Both the position numbers and the translations under genes were made by a program. The notes under the pieces are model-generated. The model was not told where the DNA came from. It ran no database searches and worked only from the letters and a program-made list of their open reading frames with translations. Below, piece by piece: positions 1-9,590 of a DNA stretch of 64,000 nt. The DNA comes from Myxococcales bacterium (GTDB lineage: Bacteria > Myxococcota_A > Polyangia > Haliangiales > Haliangiaceae): contig JADJUW010000001.1 of the NCBI GenBank assembly GCA_016716835.1, positions 248,001 through 312,000 of the forward strand, in the 5' to 3' direction. The first letter of the stretch is position 1. The number at the start of each line of letters is the position of its first letter.

Positions 1-1492
1 GTTGCTGGCAGAGCGCAATCAATTGCTGCTGAGCGGTGGGCGATAGCGTTTGCAGCTCGCGGGCGAGTTCATCCGTGAGTTCGATGCCGCCGTATGCGGA
101 CACGAACTTGGCGGCGCGCCCCAAGGCCTGTGGGCTTAGCCCAAACACCTTGCCAACCTCTCGCCACGCCGAGCGCCCGCGATAGCGCACGACGTTGCAC
201 ACCATGGCCGCGCGATCGCGCCCATAGTGCTCGTACATATGCGCGATGACCTCTTCGCGGCGCGCATGCTCGATGTCGAGGTCGATATCCGGCGGCTCGG
301 CGCGTTCAACCGACAAGAAGCGCTCGAATAAGAGATCCATCTTGATCGGATCGATCGCGGTGACGCCCAGCGTGTAGCACACCACCGAGTTAGCTGCCGA
401 GCCGCGGCCTTGGCACAGGATGCCGCGGGCGCCACAGAACTGCACGATCTCGTACATGGTGAGAAAATAGCCGGCGTAATCGAGCTGCTCGACAATGGCC
501 AGCTCGCGCGCTAACTGGGTGAAGACGGCGGGCGGCACCGCGTCGCCATATCGCCACCGCGCACCGCGCTCGGTGAGCTCGCGCAGCCATTGCATGGAGG
601 TTAGGCCACTAGGCAGCGTTTCCGAGGGGTAGCGATAGCGCAGCTCGCCGAGCGAAAACGTGCAGAGCTCGGCAAGGGCGAGCGTGCGCGCAAGCGTCGG
701 CACATCGTCTTGCCATTGCGCGGCGATCGCGGCGGGCACGGCCAGGTGATGCTCGGCGTTGGCGCGCAGATGCGGTGTGGCCTGCGCTAGCGTTACGCCG
801 CGCGCAATGCAGGTGAGCACGTCTTGCAACGGCCGACGCGCCTGATCGTGATAGAGCACCTCGGGCAACGCCACGCAGGCAAGCCCCGCCGCGGTGGCCG
901 CCGCGCGTTGGCGAGTTTCCTGCGCGACGTCGCGCTCGCGCCAATGCCGCGAAATACCCATGTAGACGTGCTCGCCTAAACCCTCGCGCAGCGCGGTGGC
1001 GAGCTTTGTCAGCTGGGGTACGCTTGCCTCGCCCGGTTCGGCGATGATGGTTATCCAGCCAGGGGGCTCGCCGTGGGCCTTGGCCACGGCCGCAAGGTCG
1101 CGCATGGTGAGGCGCGCGCCTTGCTTGGTGGTGCGCCGATGGCCCAGCGTTAGCAGCTGGCATAACTGTCGCCAGCCCTCGCGATCGCGCGCCAAGAGCA
1201 CGCAGCGGCAGATGGTTTGGTTTTCGCCGTCGCCATCGCGTGCGGCATTGCGCTTGCCGTCATCTTCATCCAATGACACCGCGATCTCGGCGCCGACGAT
1301 GAGCTTCATGCCCAGCTCACGCGCGCGGGCAAATGCTCTCACCACGCCATAAACACCATCGCGATCCGTAATGGCCACCGCAGGCAAGCCAAGCGCAAAC
1401 GCGCGCTCAACCAACTCTTCTGGATGGCTGGCGCCGTGCAAAAACGAAAAATTGCTCTTGCACCACAGCGGCACGTAGGTGGCGGCCTGCAT
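1..1492 (-). CDS. dnaE2: Error-prone DNA polymerase III alpha subunit DnaE2/ImuC (5' part, cut by window edge)
   Basis: Catalytic subunit of the SOS mutasome, which performs error-prone translesion synthesis after DNA damage. The reverse strand is open from the ATG at 1492 to the window edge, giving about 497 residues, roughly half the usual length of about 1,050. It begins MQAATYVPLWCKSNFSFLHG, the N-terminal PHP domain typical of C-family polymerases. Further in it has GILCQGRGSAANS, and PPDIDLDIE near residue 400, the motif that carries catalytic aspartates. It starts 2 bases after the imuB stop, so it is the last gene of imuA-imuB-dnaE2. The replicative DnaE is unlikely because of this operon context and the DnaE2-like N-terminus. 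Confidence 0.93.
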   Translation of the reverse strand, partial: MQAATYVPLWCKSNFSFLHGASHPEELVERAFALGLPAVAITDRDGVYGVVRAFARARELGMKLIVGAEIAVSLDEDDGKRNAARDGDGENQTICRCVLLARDREGWRQLCQLLTLGHRRTTKQGARLTMRDLAAVAKAHGEPPGWITIIAEPGEASVPQLTKLATALREGLGEHVYMGISRHWRERDVAQETRQRAAATAAGLACVALPEVLYHDQARRPLQDVLTCIARGVTLAQATPHLRANAEHHLAVPAAIAAQWQDDVPTLARTLALAELCTFSLGELRYRYPSETLPSGLTSMQWLRELTERGARWRYGDAVPPAVFTQLARELAIVEQLDYAGYFLTMYEIVQFCGARGILCQGRGSAANSVVCYTLGVTAIDPIKMDLLFERFLSVERAEPPDIDLDIEHARREEVIAHMYEHYGRDRAAMVCNVVRYRGRSAWREVGKVFGLSPQALGRAAKFVSAYGGIELTDELARELQTLSPTAQQQLIALCQQ

Positions 1493-1494
1493 GG

Positions 1495-2835
1495 CTACTG
1501 CACGCTGCCTTGGCAAAACCACGTGCCGCGCTGATGGTCGTAATACAGCCATTGCCACGCGCCATCGGCCGCCGCGATATAGCAATACTCGCGCATAACC
1601 TCTTTGGCCCACCAGCCACCCGCGATGCGAAACGGCCGCGCCATCGGCGGCTGCGTCGGCACCGCCACGGCCACCGGCGCCGCAAGCATGCGCCGCACCA
1701 CCACGGCCTGCGCGGGTTGCGGCGACGGCGCCATGAGCGTGCGATACGACGCCCAACGAAATCGCGACTCGGGCAGATGGCCATGCGCGGCTACCGCATG
1801 CACCACCGCGTCTTCGCCTAATTCGGCGCGCAATTTGGCGAGCGCGTCATTGCCGGCCGTTAGATCGCGCCTTGGTTTCGTAGCAAAGAGTTGTAGCTGC
1901 TCGGTGGTCGCCGCGGTTTCAGTTGCCCTCATGGCCATGCCGGCGACGGGGTGTGCCAGCGGCGTTGCGGCAAGCTTGTGCGCGACGAGGCGCATGAGGA
2001 GCAAGGCGTCGAGACTAGCGGCGGCGGGGACCATGGTGAGCACGACGCTGCGGCGTTGCTGTACGCCGACGTCGAGCAAAAGCTCAAGATGCAGTTGCGC
2101 CACCGCGAGGTGCCTCGCGCCAAGCCGCGGCAGCAAACGCCCAAGCAGCGTTTTGGCGGCAAAGAGTAGGCGATCGCTGCCGGTCACGACATGCTCAAAG
2201 TCTTCACCCTCGCGTCGCACCTCTACGGGTGGCGCGGCCACCAACGGATCGTAGATGTCTTGACGCGCCAGCTGATGGATGCGATGCAGGTCGCGGCCAT
2301 ATCGCTCGAGCAGGCCGCCCGCGGGCAGGCGCGCCAGTTGGCCCACGGTGTCGACGCCGAGCCGCAAGAGCTCGCGCCGCAAGGTTGGCGATAACACGAC
2401 GCCAAGCGCGGCGAGTGGAGTTTGCGCTGCGCGCGTTGCCTCGGCTTGTGGCGATTCGAGCATGATAGCGCGGCGTATTTGGTTGGTTGGCGGCGCCGCG
2501 CTGGCAAGGCAATAGGTGTTAAAGCGCGAAAAGCCCAGCACCAACACCACGTGCTCGCCAAACGGCCGCAAGACATGTTGCAAGGCGCGCGCGAGCGCCG
2601 TGCCCGGATGTGCCGTTGTGTCGTCTATATATATGCGCGCAAGGCCGCGGCAATCCACCCAAAAGCGGCCATGTTCATCGCGCGTGTCCATGTCAACGGC
2701 AGGCGAGATGGTTTGCAATGCGGCGAGCACCGCTTGGCGTGATGCGCCGGCACCGGCACCGTTGCTCGCGCCTGCGCTTTTGCGCGCACCAGCGCCGCGC
2801 AACAACACATAGGCAACGCTGGGAAACTGCGGCAT
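1495..2835 (-). CDS. imuB: ImuB, Y-family polymerase-like mutasome scaffold
   Basis: A 446-residue Y-family-like protein that lacks the usual N-terminal metal-binding Asp segment (it reads SVAYVLLRG), as expected for the catalytically inactive ImuB. It is known in other bacteria to bridge ImuA, DnaE2 and the beta clamp. Residues Q313-F317 (QLQLF) fit a beta-clamp binding motif. The C-terminus (RIAGGWWAKEVMREYCYI) is the conserved ImuB tail. It lies between imuA (3-base gap) and dnaE2 (2-base gap). The mutasome role is inferred from family and operon. Confidence 0.9.
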   Translation of the reverse strand: MPQFPSVAYVLLRGAGARKSAGASNGAGAGASRQAVLAALQTISPAVDMDTRDEHGRFWVDCRGLARIYIDDTTAHPGTALARALQHVLRPFGEHVVLVLGFSRFNTYCLASAAPPTNQIRRAIMLESPQAEATRAAQTPLAALGVVLSPTLRRELLRLGVDTVGQLARLPAGGLLERYGRDLHRIHQLARQDIYDPLVAAPPVEVRREGEDFEHVVTGSDRLLFAAKTLLGRLLPRLGARHLAVAQLHLELLLDVGVQQRRSVVLTMVPAAASLDALLLMRLVAHKLAATPLAHPVAGMAMRATETAATTEQLQLFATKPRRDLTAGNDALAKLRAELGEDAVVHAVAAHGHLPESRFRWASYRTLMAPSPQPAQAVVVRRMLAAPVAVAVPTQPPMARPFRIAGGWWAKEVMREYCYIAAADGAWQWLYYDHQRGTWFCQGSVQ

Positions 2836-2838
2836 CGC

Positions 2839-3465
2839 TTACATCCCCAGCCCACGCGCAAAATTCAGGCGGTGCGTGGCGCCTGGTCCATGGCGCTTAT
2901 CTTTGAGCACGCGCAGCGCGCAGCCAACGCCACCATCGCCCGCAGCCTCGCGCGGGCAGGCGAGGCGCAATGAAACCATCGAGCCGAGCGAGGCATCGTC
3001 GTCGTGCTTGTCGGTGATAAATAAGATCACCGCATCGTGTTTTTGCGCGAGGCCCGCGAGCCGCCCTTGCAACGCCAGCGGCACCTCGGCGCGCGCCCCG
3101 ATATCGACCACCACCAACGCAAAGGCGCCCGAGCGCACCAACATCTCGGCGGCGCGCAACATGCTCGGCACGTGCGGGCAACGCACGACGGGCAACGCCG
3201 CGACGTCGATCCCGCACGCCACGGCATCGGGCGGAAAAAAAACTGACGTGCGCGCCGCCACCCACGCCGCGACGTCGCTGGCCTCTTGCGCCCGCCGCAC
3301 GAGCGACATCGCCGCCGACAACGGCGCTGCCGCGCCATGCCCCGATAGCTCCACCACTCGCCCCGCGAGCGCCGCAACATCCCACGCAAACGCAGCCTCG
3401 CTACGCGCCTCCGTGCGGCGTACGTCCGGCTCCAACAATGCTAGCAATGACGGCCCCACCAACAC
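2839..3465 (-). CDS. imuA: ImuA, RecA-like mutasome protein
   Basis: A 208-residue RecA-fold protein and first gene of the mutasome operon. The region where RecA has its Walker A loop reads VELSGHGAAAPLS and has no GxxxxGKT, so ATP binding is doubtful; this is typical of ImuA-type proteins. A Walker B-like strand is seen as FALVVVDIGA. The start is taken as GTG at 3465 because an in-frame TAA lies two codons upstream; a GTG at 3459 is also possible. A LexA-like palindrome touches the start codon. ImuA is known in other species to be needed for damage-induced mutagenesis with ImuB and DnaE2. Confidence 0.85.
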   Translation of the reverse strand: MLVGPSLLALLEPDVRRTEARSEAAFAWDVAALAGRVVELSGHGAAAPLSAAMSLVRRAQEASDVAAWVAARTSVFFPPDAVACGIDVAALPVVRCPHVPSMLRAAEMLVRSGAFALVVVDIGARAEVPLALQGRLAGLAQKHDAVILFITDKHDDDASLGSMVSLRLACPREAAGDGGVGCALRVLKDKRHGPGATHRLNFARGLGM

Positions 3466-3481
3466 TGATTACATGTTCAGG
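3465..3481 (-). promoter_or_regulatory. Candidate LexA (SOS) box of the imu operon
   Basis: CTGATTACATGTTCAGG on the + strand matches 14 of 17 positions of the Myxococcus LexA consensus CTRHAMRYBYGTTCAGS as I recall it, including the whole GTTCAGS half. It directly abuts the imuA start. LexA binding here would repress imuA-imuB-dnaE2 until DNA damage. The match is seen in the sequence; the function is inferred. Confidence 0.5.
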
Positions 3482-3493
3482 CATCCCCCTGAC

Positions 3494-3645
3494 AATAGGG
3501 TCACTCCACTGCCTAAATTACGCAGTTATTTCAGATAGATATGACCCCAACTGCGTAATTACTCTACGCAGCAGCTGACTACGCACTAGGGGTGGCAACT
3601 GGCTGTAATTAAAAGTGAATTTCACCCAGGGAGTGACCCCCTATT
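3494..3645. repeat. Small inverted-repeat (MITE/REP-like) element of 152 bp
   Basis: The ends are inverted copies: AATAGGGTCACTCC at 3494-3507 and GGAGTGACCCCCTATT at 3630-3645, differing by two extra C. Inside is a perfect 12-bp inverted repeat, AATTACGCAGTT at 3516-3527 with its complement at 3549-3560. The segment is AT-rich against its surroundings and has no coding frame. It resembles non-autonomous transposable or REP-type elements. Its right end supplies the stop codon of the gene at 3641-4396, and its left end lies 13 bases from the putative LexA box. Confidence 0.6.
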
Positions 3646-4396
3646 CGTCGGAGGCTGCTAGCAAAGCCTTGGCGATGCCGGCGAGCTTGGCGGATGAAGG
3701 CGATTGATTGGCGCGCCCGCTGAGCAATGCGAGCTGAGATTTTATGTCGGCGCTCGGACTGTCTTGAAGGTTCGACCTAACTTCGAGAATTTGCCCGTCG
3801 GCTGCAACGACGGCGCCGGCTTGCGCGGTTGGAAACGTACTACTATCTGTAAATATATAGAACGTGGTCCCTGGGTCCTTGCCATCGCGAACGGTCAGGC
3901 TGACATGTGCCGTCAGAGGCTTCATATATTCGCGCTTGGTCGACAGCACCCCATCGACAGGATCGCTGATGCTGCGACCCGGCTTGGCGATACGGCTGAT
4001 GGTTCGCGAAAAGGTTGTTTTCCTCTCGAAGTACCCGGGGATGCCCGCGCTCTTGGAATAGCTTTTGTCAACGCTGTGCAAGTTGCCTGACAAGCTCCAC
4101 GTCTTTTTGTCTTGCCGCGTAACGATTTTGCCGACGAGGGTGGTATGCGACAGGGTAGAGTTTGCTGGATCTACGTGGTTCCACTGCCTGTCACCTGGCC
4201 CAGGGCCATGTAAGGTGCCAGACGCTGTCGGCCGCTTGCTGTCGCGCGCGGCCTTGCCAAATCGCACCGCATTCTTATCGGGGCGCGGGGCACCTGCCTT
4301 GCGCATGCGGTTTGCCTCGGCACGAGGCGTCAGCAAAGAGCTGCCGGTACCCAGGATTAGGGTGAGCAAGAGCATGAAATGGGAACACCGCATCAT
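3641..4396 (-). CDS. Secreted protein of unknown function
   Basis: 251 residues with an N-terminal hydrophobic signal (MLLLTLILGTGSSLLTPRAEA). The mature part is basic and Ser/Thr-rich, with a strand-rich middle (TTFYIFTDSSTF) and a helical C-terminus. I recognise no family. It is faintly like the secreted protein at 20771-21676 in overall plan, without clear alignment. The stop codon falls inside the inverted-repeat element at 3494-3645, so the native C-terminus may have been altered by an insertion. No clear Shine-Dalgarno is seen before the double ATG. Confidence 0.6.
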   Translation of the reverse strand: MMRCSHFMLLLTLILGTGSSLLTPRAEANRMRKAGAPRPDKNAVRFGKAARDSKRPTASGTLHGPGPGDRQWNHVDPANSTLSHTTLVGKIVTRQDKKTWSLSGNLHSVDKSYSKSAGIPGYFERKTTFSRTISRIAKPGRSISDPVDGVLSTKREYMKPLTAHVSLTVRDGKDPGTTFYIFTDSSTFPTAQAGAVVAADGQILEVRSNLQDSPSADIKSQLALLSGRANQSPSSAKLAGIAKALLAASDE

Positions 4397-4536
4397 ACGG
4401 CGGTGATGTGCAATGGATGTGCCAGGCCGCAGTTGGCGGCAAGGGATGCTTGGGGGCGCTGCGCGCCGCCGTGGTGCCCGTAGACCATGCGTGGAATCGC
4501 CGGCGCTGCGGCCAATTGGCCCCAGCTCCGAGACGT

Positions 4537-5278
<742 letters not shown>

Positions 5279-5286
<8 letters not shown>

Positions 5287-6505
5287 GGCTGATCGCCTCC
5301 GCGGGGTCAAGGCGCGCCGCGCGCCGCGCCGGCAGCACCGCGGCGCCAATGCCGGCGACGAGCGCGAGCACGGTTGCCAGGCCAAACAGCCCGGGCGTCA
5401 GCGCGATATCAAACAGCGGCGTGCCGTCGGGATTGCGCAGCAGCGTCATGAATGCCCATGCCAAGGCCGCGCCGAGCGCGCTGCCGACCGCGCTGCCAAT
5501 GAGGCCAATCAGCGCGCCTTGCATGAGAAACACCGCGCTGATGCCTCGCCGCGTGACGCCCATCGCGCGCAAAATGCCAATCTCGCGCGAGCGCTGCAAG
5601 ATGGAGACAACCAGCACGCTGGCGATGCCGATCGCGACCGTGATGATGACAAAGACATGAATCATGGTCGTCGAGGCGCTCTGCGACTTGAGCGCCGTGA
5701 GCAGCTGCGCATTGCTCGCCATCCAGCTCATGGCGGTCAGCCCGGTGAGGCCCGCGAGTCGCTGCGCCACCGGCTCGGCGTTATAGAGCTCCGCCACGCG
5801 CACGTAGAGCGCGGTCGCCTCGCCGCCGAGTTGCAGCAGCGATTGCGCGTTGCGCAGGCTCATCAGCGCCCACGTGCGATTGAGCGCTTGATTGCCCATG
5901 TCGACCAGGCCGCGCACCAAAAATAGTTGGCCTTCGCCGCTGGCGGTCTTGATGCGCAGGCGGTCGCCGACGCCCAGCCCGAGGTCGCTTGCCAGCTCGA
6001 CGCCGAGCACGACATCGCTGCCGTCGACGCCATAGGTGCCCGCCACGATATGTTTGGCGATGGGCACCACGGCGTCGAGGCGCCGCGCATCGGCGCCAAG
6101 CACGGCCACCGCGCGCTCGGCCGCGCCGCGGATGGCCAGCGCCGGCCCCGCCGCCAGCGGCACGCTCGCGACGACGCCGCTTAGGCTCGCGGCCTGGCGA
6201 TCGATCTTCGTCCATTCGGGAATGGTCTGGATGCGTTGCACCGGGCGCTCGATGCGGCGCAGATACGCTATGGGGCTCTCGGGCGTCGCCGGCAATAGTG
6301 GGCGGCCTTCCTGCTCAAGCGGCGTCACGACGATATGTGGTTGCGATCCCGTGGTCTTTTCGATCAGCGAGGCCTGCAAACCGCTCATGAGCGCAGATAA
6401 AAATACCAGTACCGCGAGGCCAACCCCGACGCCGGTGATGATCAGCGCATTTTGCGTGCGCTGTTCCCACATGAAGCGCAGCGCGATGAACGCATGAACC
6501 TGCAT
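5279..6505 (-). CDS. ABC transporter permease, FtsX/LolC-MacB family
   Basis: 408 residues from ATG at 6505 (MQVHAFIALRFMWEQ), which follows the membrane-fusion gene by 5 bases. One N-terminal membrane segment (NALIITGVGVGLAVLVFLSA) is followed by a large periplasmic domain of about 240 residues, then three membrane segments forming the FtsX domain (including GILRAMGVTRRGI). The C-terminal DPAEAISHG matches the P-x-E-x-L tail of this family. With the ATPase and MacA-like protein it forms a tripartite-type envelope exporter. Confidence 0.9.
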
Positions 6506-6510
6506 ACGCG

Positions 6511-7698
6511 TTAGTTGCCTGCCGCGCGTGGGTCTAGCACCACGCGTTCGCCGGCATTTAGGCCGCTGACAATTTCGACCAGGTCGTCGCCAATCAACCC
6601 GAGCGCCACCTCGCGCCGCGCTACCTTGCCACGCGGGCCGAGCACGCCCACCCACGCGCGCGCGCTGCCGAGCTCGGCGATCGCGGTCTTGGGCAGCGCC
6701 AAGGCCTGGCTGTGCGTTGCGACCTGAAGCTCGACCGATACCGTCATGTTGGGGCGCAAATACGCGGGCGGGTTGGCGACGTTAAGCCTCACCTCGATCG
6801 TGCCGCGGGCGCCGTTCACCGCGGGCGCGATGTACGCGAGCGTCGCGTCAAAGGTCTCGGCGGGGTAGGCCTCCGCCGATACCACGGCGCGCTGGCCAAG
6901 TCGAAGCAACGCTAGGTTGCGCTCGTCGGGCTCGAGCACGATGCGCGTGCGGCCTTGCGCGGTGAGCACGAGCAACGCCGAACCCGGGCGCACCACCTCA
7001 CCAATTTCGACAAACCGTTCGCTGATAATCCCATCCATCGGCGCCGCGATGGTGGCGCGCTCGAGGCTTACCTTCACCGCCGCGAGTTGCGCCTCGGCCA
7101 CCGCGAGCGCAGCCGACGCGGAGAGCTGCGTCGCGCCGCCTTGCGACGAGGCCCTAACCTGCGCAAGCGCCGCCTTTTCTTGGCTCTCAAAAATGCTCAC
7201 CGCGCGCTGCGCCTTTTCCAGCACGCTGGCGGTGACGACGTCGCCGGCAAACATGGCGCGCTGCCGCTCCAAATCTGAGCGCGCCTCGCGCAGATTGGCG
7301 CGGATTTGGCTTAGGCCTTCGCTTGCCTGCGACAAGGTGCTGGTGCGCACGCCTAGCTTGCCCGCGCGCGCCTGCGCGACCGCGGCCTCGGCCGTCGCGA
7401 TCGCGGCCACCAGATCGCTATCGTCGAGTTCGAGGATCACCTCGCCCGCGGTGACGACGTCGCCCTCGCGCTTATGGATGGCGCGCACCTTGGTGGTGAG
7501 CAGGCTCTCAAGCCGCACCTCGGCCGGCGGCATCACCTGACCGCTGCTGACAATGGTTTGCTTGAGCTCGCGCACCGCGACCTCGACGTAGGCCGGTGCC
7601 TTTGCAGTGCATCGCCGGTACGCCAGCGCGCCGGTGATTAGGATGAGGGAGGCTGCTCCCGCAAGCCAGGCGCGTCGATGCGAATGAAAGGTGCCCAA
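6511..7698 (-). CDS. Periplasmic adaptor (membrane fusion protein), MacA/HlyD family
   Basis: 395 residues: an N-terminal anchor (AGAASLILITGALAY), a barrel-sandwich lipoyl half (VRAIHKREGDVVTAGEVILE), a helical hairpin at about 95-190 rich in Ala/Gln/Arg, the second lipoyl half (APMDGIISERFVEIGEVV), and a beta-barrel/MP domain. It leads an operon with the FtsX-type permease and the ATPase, the usual MacA-MacB arrangement with MacB split in two. No outer-membrane TolC-like gene is next to it. Confidence 0.9.
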   Translation of the reverse strand: MGTFHSHRRAWLAGAASLILITGALAYRRCTAKAPAYVEVAVRELKQTIVSSGQVMPPAEVRLESLLTTKVRAIHKREGDVVTAGEVILELDDSDLVAAIATAEAAVAQARAGKLGVRTSTLSQASEGLSQIRANLREARSDLERQRAMFAGDVVTASVLEKAQRAVSIFESQEKAALAQVRASSQGGATQLSASAALAVAEAQLAAVKVSLERATIAAPMDGIISERFVEIGEVVRPGSALLVLTAQGRTRIVLEPDERNLALLRLGQRAVVSAEAYPAETFDATLAYIAPAVNGARGTIEVRLNVANPPAYLRPNMTVSVELQVATHSQALALPKTAIAELGSARAWVGVLGPRGKVARREVALGLIGDDLVEIVSGLNAGERVVLDPRAAGN

Positions 7699-7748
7699 GC
7701 CTTCGTGCTAGCATTTGCCGACGAAGGTGGCAACGCCGTGGGGCTCAT

Positions 7749-7912
7749 CTAGAGCGCATCTCAAAACCCCTCCCATCACGAGCGGGGCCAGCTTGGTAGC
7801 TGGCGGCGTTGCGTGGTCGGCCCATACAACCAGTATGAGCCTCTTTCGCGCCTTGCCAGCTAACCAACCTGCCTCTCGCTCGCTCGGTCCGGGGTTATGA
7901 GATGCGCTCTAG
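7749..7912. mobile_element. MITE-like element with 22-bp terminal inverted repeats
   Basis: The left end (7749-7770, beginning CTAGAGCGCATCTCA) and right end (7891-7912, ending TGAGATGCGCTCTAG) are inverted repeats of 22 bp with a single mismatch. The 120-bp interior has no convincing gene. CTAG at both outer ends may include a short target duplication. It sits in the divergent promoter region between the membrane-fusion gene and the lipoprotein hydrolase. The form is that of a non-autonomous derivative of a DDE-type insertion sequence; no transposase is present in the window. Confidence 0.7.
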
Positions 7913-7974
7913 CGCCGTTCTCACCGGGGCCCAAAGTTCGAACGCGGCACGAGAAACTCTGATAGACTAGGTAC

Positions 7975-8988
7975 GTGCGTGGCTGGCTCTTGCGCTTGGT
8001 TAGTGGAACTGGCCTGTGCGCGGTAATCGCCTGTTATCGCAGCCCGGCGGTGGCCACCGATGCCGATGCGCCCGATGCGCCAAACGAAGAGGTCGTCCGG
8101 CCACTCGGCTCGGTAACCTTGGTGGGCGCCTGCACGCCCGAGGTCGAAGCGCCGCTTGATGCGACCTGTGTCGAGGTGACCGTCCAATGTCCAAACGTGC
8201 CCGATCTCAACGCACGCCTGACGCGCGTTCCAGGGCGGACCAATACGCATCGCGGTCTAGTTGTGTTAGGAAGCGGCGGGGGCGGCGTTGGCTCGTACGG
8301 TTTTGAAATCATCAATCGCCTCGCTGATCTAGGCTTTAGCACGGTCGAGCGGCGGTGGGTTACGAGCTGGCTGGACAGCGAGCATGGCATGCTCAGCGCG
8401 GCCTGCCGCTATGCAACGCTCATCACCTGGTTGGAGGAGCCAGCAGGCGATGCGCCGTTTTGCGTCACCGGTAACTCGGGCGGCGCCAGCGAAATTGCCT
8501 ATGCGTTGGCGCATTTTGGGCGCGACGAGATCATCGACTTGGCCGTGCCGACGGCAGGTCCGCCGATGGGCCAGATGCACCTTAGCTGCGGCAATCCCGC
8601 TTCATGGCAGCCGAGCTGCGATGAACTTTTTTCCCCGGATATATGCGCTGCGGGCCCGCGCGAGTGCGGCTATGATGACAGCGCGATGTCGCGCATCGAC
8701 GCGGCGTTTGCGGGTTCGCCATGTGCATCCTACGACGCGCAAAGCGAGGGACTTCTAGCCGGCGAGAGCGTGGTTGCAACCAGCGGGCGCTACGACTATC
8801 CGTCCACCTTGGTATATTTCTTATTTGGCACCCAAGACTGCTCGAGCGCCGTGCCGCAGGGCTACCTGTACTACGATGTGATTGCGAGCAAGAAAGAAGC
8901 GGCCACCGTCGACGCGGGGCATGCCGTGCCGGCGAGCCTCGAGGGCATGAGCGCGATCGCCGACGTCATCGACCTCAACTGCTTCTAA
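7975..8988 (+). CDS. Lipoprotein with alpha/beta-hydrolase-like fold
   Basis: 337 residues from a GTG start. A lipoprotein signal ends in VIAC (Cys20), followed by an acidic linker. GNSGGAS around residues 166-172 looks like a nucleophile elbow with Ser168, and DAGHAVP near residue 319 could supply the catalytic His. A glycine-rich loop (VLGSGGGGVGS) precedes. Many Cys pairs suggest disulfides. Substrate unknown. It is divergent from the exporter operon and convergent with the M28 peptidase. Confidence 0.7.
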   Translation: MRGWLLRLVSGTGLCAVIACYRSPAVATDADAPDAPNEEVVRPLGSVTLVGACTPEVEAPLDATCVEVTVQCPNVPDLNARLTRVPGRTNTHRGLVVLGSGGGGVGSYGFEIINRLADLGFSTVERRWVTSWLDSEHGMLSAACRYATLITWLEEPAGDAPFCVTGNSGGASEIAYALAHFGRDEIIDLAVPTAGPPMGQMHLSCGNPASWQPSCDELFSPDICAAGPRECGYDDSAMSRIDAAFAGSPCASYDAQSEGLLAGESVVATSGRYDYPSTLVYFLFGTQDCSSAVPQGYLYYDVIASKKEAATVDAGHAVPASLEGMSAIADVIDLNCF

Positions 8989-9034
8989 GCGTTAGGGCAC
9001 AAGACCTCCCGTCGTCTTTGCCGCCCACGCTGCG

Positions 9035-9556
9035 CTAACGCGACGCCGACGGGGCAGGGTTACGAGGCGCGCCGTACGTGCCGCTCAAAACCATCGAAGC
9101 CTCGCCGCGCCGCACCGTAATGCGCACCTGCGTCCCTGGCTTGGCGGCACTTAGCACGGCCATGAGGTCCTCGACGTTGCGGATGGCCACCTCATCGAGC
9201 TTGATGATGCGGTCGCCCGCACGCACGCCGGCATTCGCGGCGGCGCCACCGGGAATAACATCCGAGACCAACATGCCCACCGGCGCCGAGGGGTCATCAT
9301 TGTACGAGGGAATGGTCCCCAGCGAGGCGGAAATGCCGCGCACGCCACCCTGTGGCGGGGGCGCCTTGGATTTGACCAAGGTCAGCTTGCCACGCGCGCC
9401 ACCGACGAGCTGCTGCGCGAGGTCCGCCACCACATGCGCGACTACCGCGGCGCCGGCGAAATTGATGGTGCCAAACACATCGGAAGGGCGGTGATAGTCG
9501 AGGTGTGAGCCGGTGAAGAAGTGCAAGACCGGCACACCCGCGATGTAGAAAGGCAT
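9035..9556 (-). CDS. M28 peptidase end plus PDZ domain, segment 3 of 3 (frameshifted)
   Basis: Holds the end of the M28 domain (FFTGSHLDYHRPSD with the last zinc His) and a C-terminal PDZ domain (GMLVSDVIPGGAAANAGVRA). The same frame is open upstream of the ATG and reads GGTGYGPSDH, so this is not an independent gene. The order propeller-M28-PDZ is a known architecture of secreted myxobacterial peptidases. Whether a functional protein is made depends on whether the two indels are real. Confidence 0.8.
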   Translation of the reverse strand: MPFYIAGVPVLHFFTGSHLDYHRPSDVFGTINFAGAAVVAHVVADLAQQLVGGARGKLTLVKSKAPPPQGGVRGISASLGTIPSYNDDPSAPVGMLVSDVIPGGAAANAGVRAGDRIIKLDEVAIRNVEDLMAVLSAAKPGTQVRITVRRGEASMVLSGTYGAPRNPAPSASR

Positions 9557-9590
9557 GTGGTCCGACGGCCCGTAGCCGGTGCCGCCGACG

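Noticed and set aside
7715..7900. Small open frame between the exporter operon and the hydrolase
   Set aside because: It lies within the MITE-like element and ends in its right repeat; no ribosome site or family.
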